Shown here: piece by piece, positions 5,434 to 5,957 of the stretch | Numbering within the stretch: the stretch's first letter is position 1 | Layout of the letters: every line of letters starts with the position of its first letter | DNA from: an uncultured Selenomonadaceae bacterium | Lineage (GTDB): Bacteria; Bacillota; Negativicutes; Selenomonadales; Selenomonadaceae | Length of the DNA stretch: 5,957 nt | Direction of reading: 5' to 3' | NCBI GenBank assembly: GCA_905233965.1 | Contig: CAJOFG010000145.1 | Location: forward strand, 1-5,957 | The notes under the pieces: generated by a model | What the model saw: the letters and a program-made list of their open reading frames with translations, nothing else | What the model was told of the DNA's origin: nothing | Databases searched by the model: none | Program-made: the position numbers and the translations under genes

Positions 5434-5957
5434 TTATCCCTGATGTGTTTGTCCGCCGACGAACGCCGCAAAAATTTTAAAGCAAATTATCAGCAAGGCC
5501 GTCCCGATTATCGCGGAGAGAATGTAAGCAAATTCATCCGGCAAACCGGTCACCGTATAATCCGGGAAGAACGATTCAAACTCAAAACCGTTTTCCATGC
5601 CGGCGGGAATGTAACCCAATGCCGTGCCGAGAAAATCTTGTTCGGGCAATTCTTCCGCGCCCCATTCGCCCCAAGCCGTGCCTTCCGCCAAAAGTCCGAG
5701 CGGAGTGAAAACTATTAAAGCCGCCGCCAAAAGGTAAGCGGATTTTCCGGTTGCAGTTTCCGACGCGGCAAAAAGATCCGGAGAAGTTTTTTTCAGGAAA
5801 GCAAAAATCGCGGCTGTGAAAATTACTTCAGCCAATCCGAACAAAGTCAAATGTCCCGCCATCATCGCCGGGATTGAAATTGACAACGGATAAGGGCAAT
5901 AAAGCGCGTGCCCCGCCGCGTCCGTGAAAAGCATCGGCTGTATTCCGAACTCAATCG
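5434..5957 (-). CDS. cbiM: ECF-type cobalt/nickel transporter substrate-binding subunit CbiM, 5' end outside window
   Basis: The frame is open to the window edge and ends at TAA 5436-5434, giving about 173 C-terminal residues. The visible part starts IEFGIQPMLFTDAAGHALY, which matches the conserved 'FGIQPLLF.DA.G..LY.PY.LS.AIPAMM..HL' region of CbiM. That region precedes a membrane helix (IPAMMAGHLTLFGLAEVIFTAAIF). A second hydrophobic segment (AYLLAAALIVFTPLGLLA) leads into GTAWGEWGAEEL, a long hydrophilic, acidic stretch, and a last membrane helix (YILSAIIGTALLIICFKIF). This C-terminal extension is typical of CbiM forms that carry a CbiN/PDGLE-like part, which would explain the lack of a separate cbiN. 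The N-terminal metal-binding residues of CbiM (a His near the N-terminus) are outside the window. Co2+ is the likeliest ligand, but Ni2+ relatives are similar. Any upstream cobalamin riboswitch would lie beyond 5957. Confidence 0.93.
   Translation of the reverse strand, partial: IEFGIQPMLFTDAAGHALYCPYPLSISIPAMMAGHLTLFGLAEVIFTAAIFAFLKKTSPDLFAASETATGKSAYLLAAALIVFTPLGLLAEGTAWGEWGAEELPEQDFLGTALGYIPAGMENGFEFESFFPDYTVTGLPDEFAYILSAIIGTALLIICFKIFAAFVGGQTHQG

Overview
The window looks like a chromosomal segment of a Firmicutes (Bacillota) bacterium, probably a Negativicutes or related clostridial lineage. The strongest evidence is a full-length CodY, a regulator confined to Firmicutes, with a DNA-binding segment that reads almost like the Bacillus subtilis one. 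A cobalt-type CbiMQO transporter and an HD-GYP type c-di-GMP phosphodiesterase end fit an anaerobic, B12-using member of that phylum. The class assignment is inference. Composition is mosaic: GC-rich codons (GCG, CCG, GGC) alternate with A-run/T-run words such as AAAATTTT.

Layout. (1) 1-270 (+): the last ~90 residues of a protein that resembles the C-terminal part of HD-GYP phosphodiesterases. (2) 271-534: a 264-bp gap with a candidate promoter (306-335), a small hairpin (343-357), a strong intrinsic terminator (385-420), then a second candidate promoter and a good ribosome binding site. The ~80-nt segment between promoter and terminator could be a small RNA or an attenuated leader. (3) 535-1467 (+): a class I SAM-methyltransferase-like protein that carries a convincing signal peptide, which is unusual. 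(4) 1497-3056 (+): bifunctional NAD(P)HX epimerase/dehydratase, probably co-transcribed with the preceding gene. (5) 3037-3813 (-): codY, convergent with the repair enzyme and overlapping its 3' end by 20 bp. (6) 3814-3975: codY promoter with an extended -10, a candidate CodY box just upstream of its -35, and a perfect bidirectional terminator. (7) 3976-5957 (-): cbiM (5' end outside the window), cbiQ and cbiO, tightly packed and ending at that terminator.

How they work together. CbiM (substrate capture), CbiQ (transmembrane coupling) and CbiO (ATPase) form an energy-coupling-factor importer for Co2+ (or Ni2+). CodY senses nutrient state and appears positioned to control its own transcription. 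The NAD(P)HX enzyme repairs damaged nicotinamide cofactors. Nothing in the sequence ties the exported methyltransferase-like protein to a pathway.

I see no insertion sequence, CRISPR array, tRNA or rRNA. Most of the window is ordinary core genome. The points worth a second look are the 306-420 RNA-like element, the signal peptide on a methyltransferase fold, the CodY autoregulation site and diverged effector pocket, and the non-standard start and short C-terminus of CbiO.
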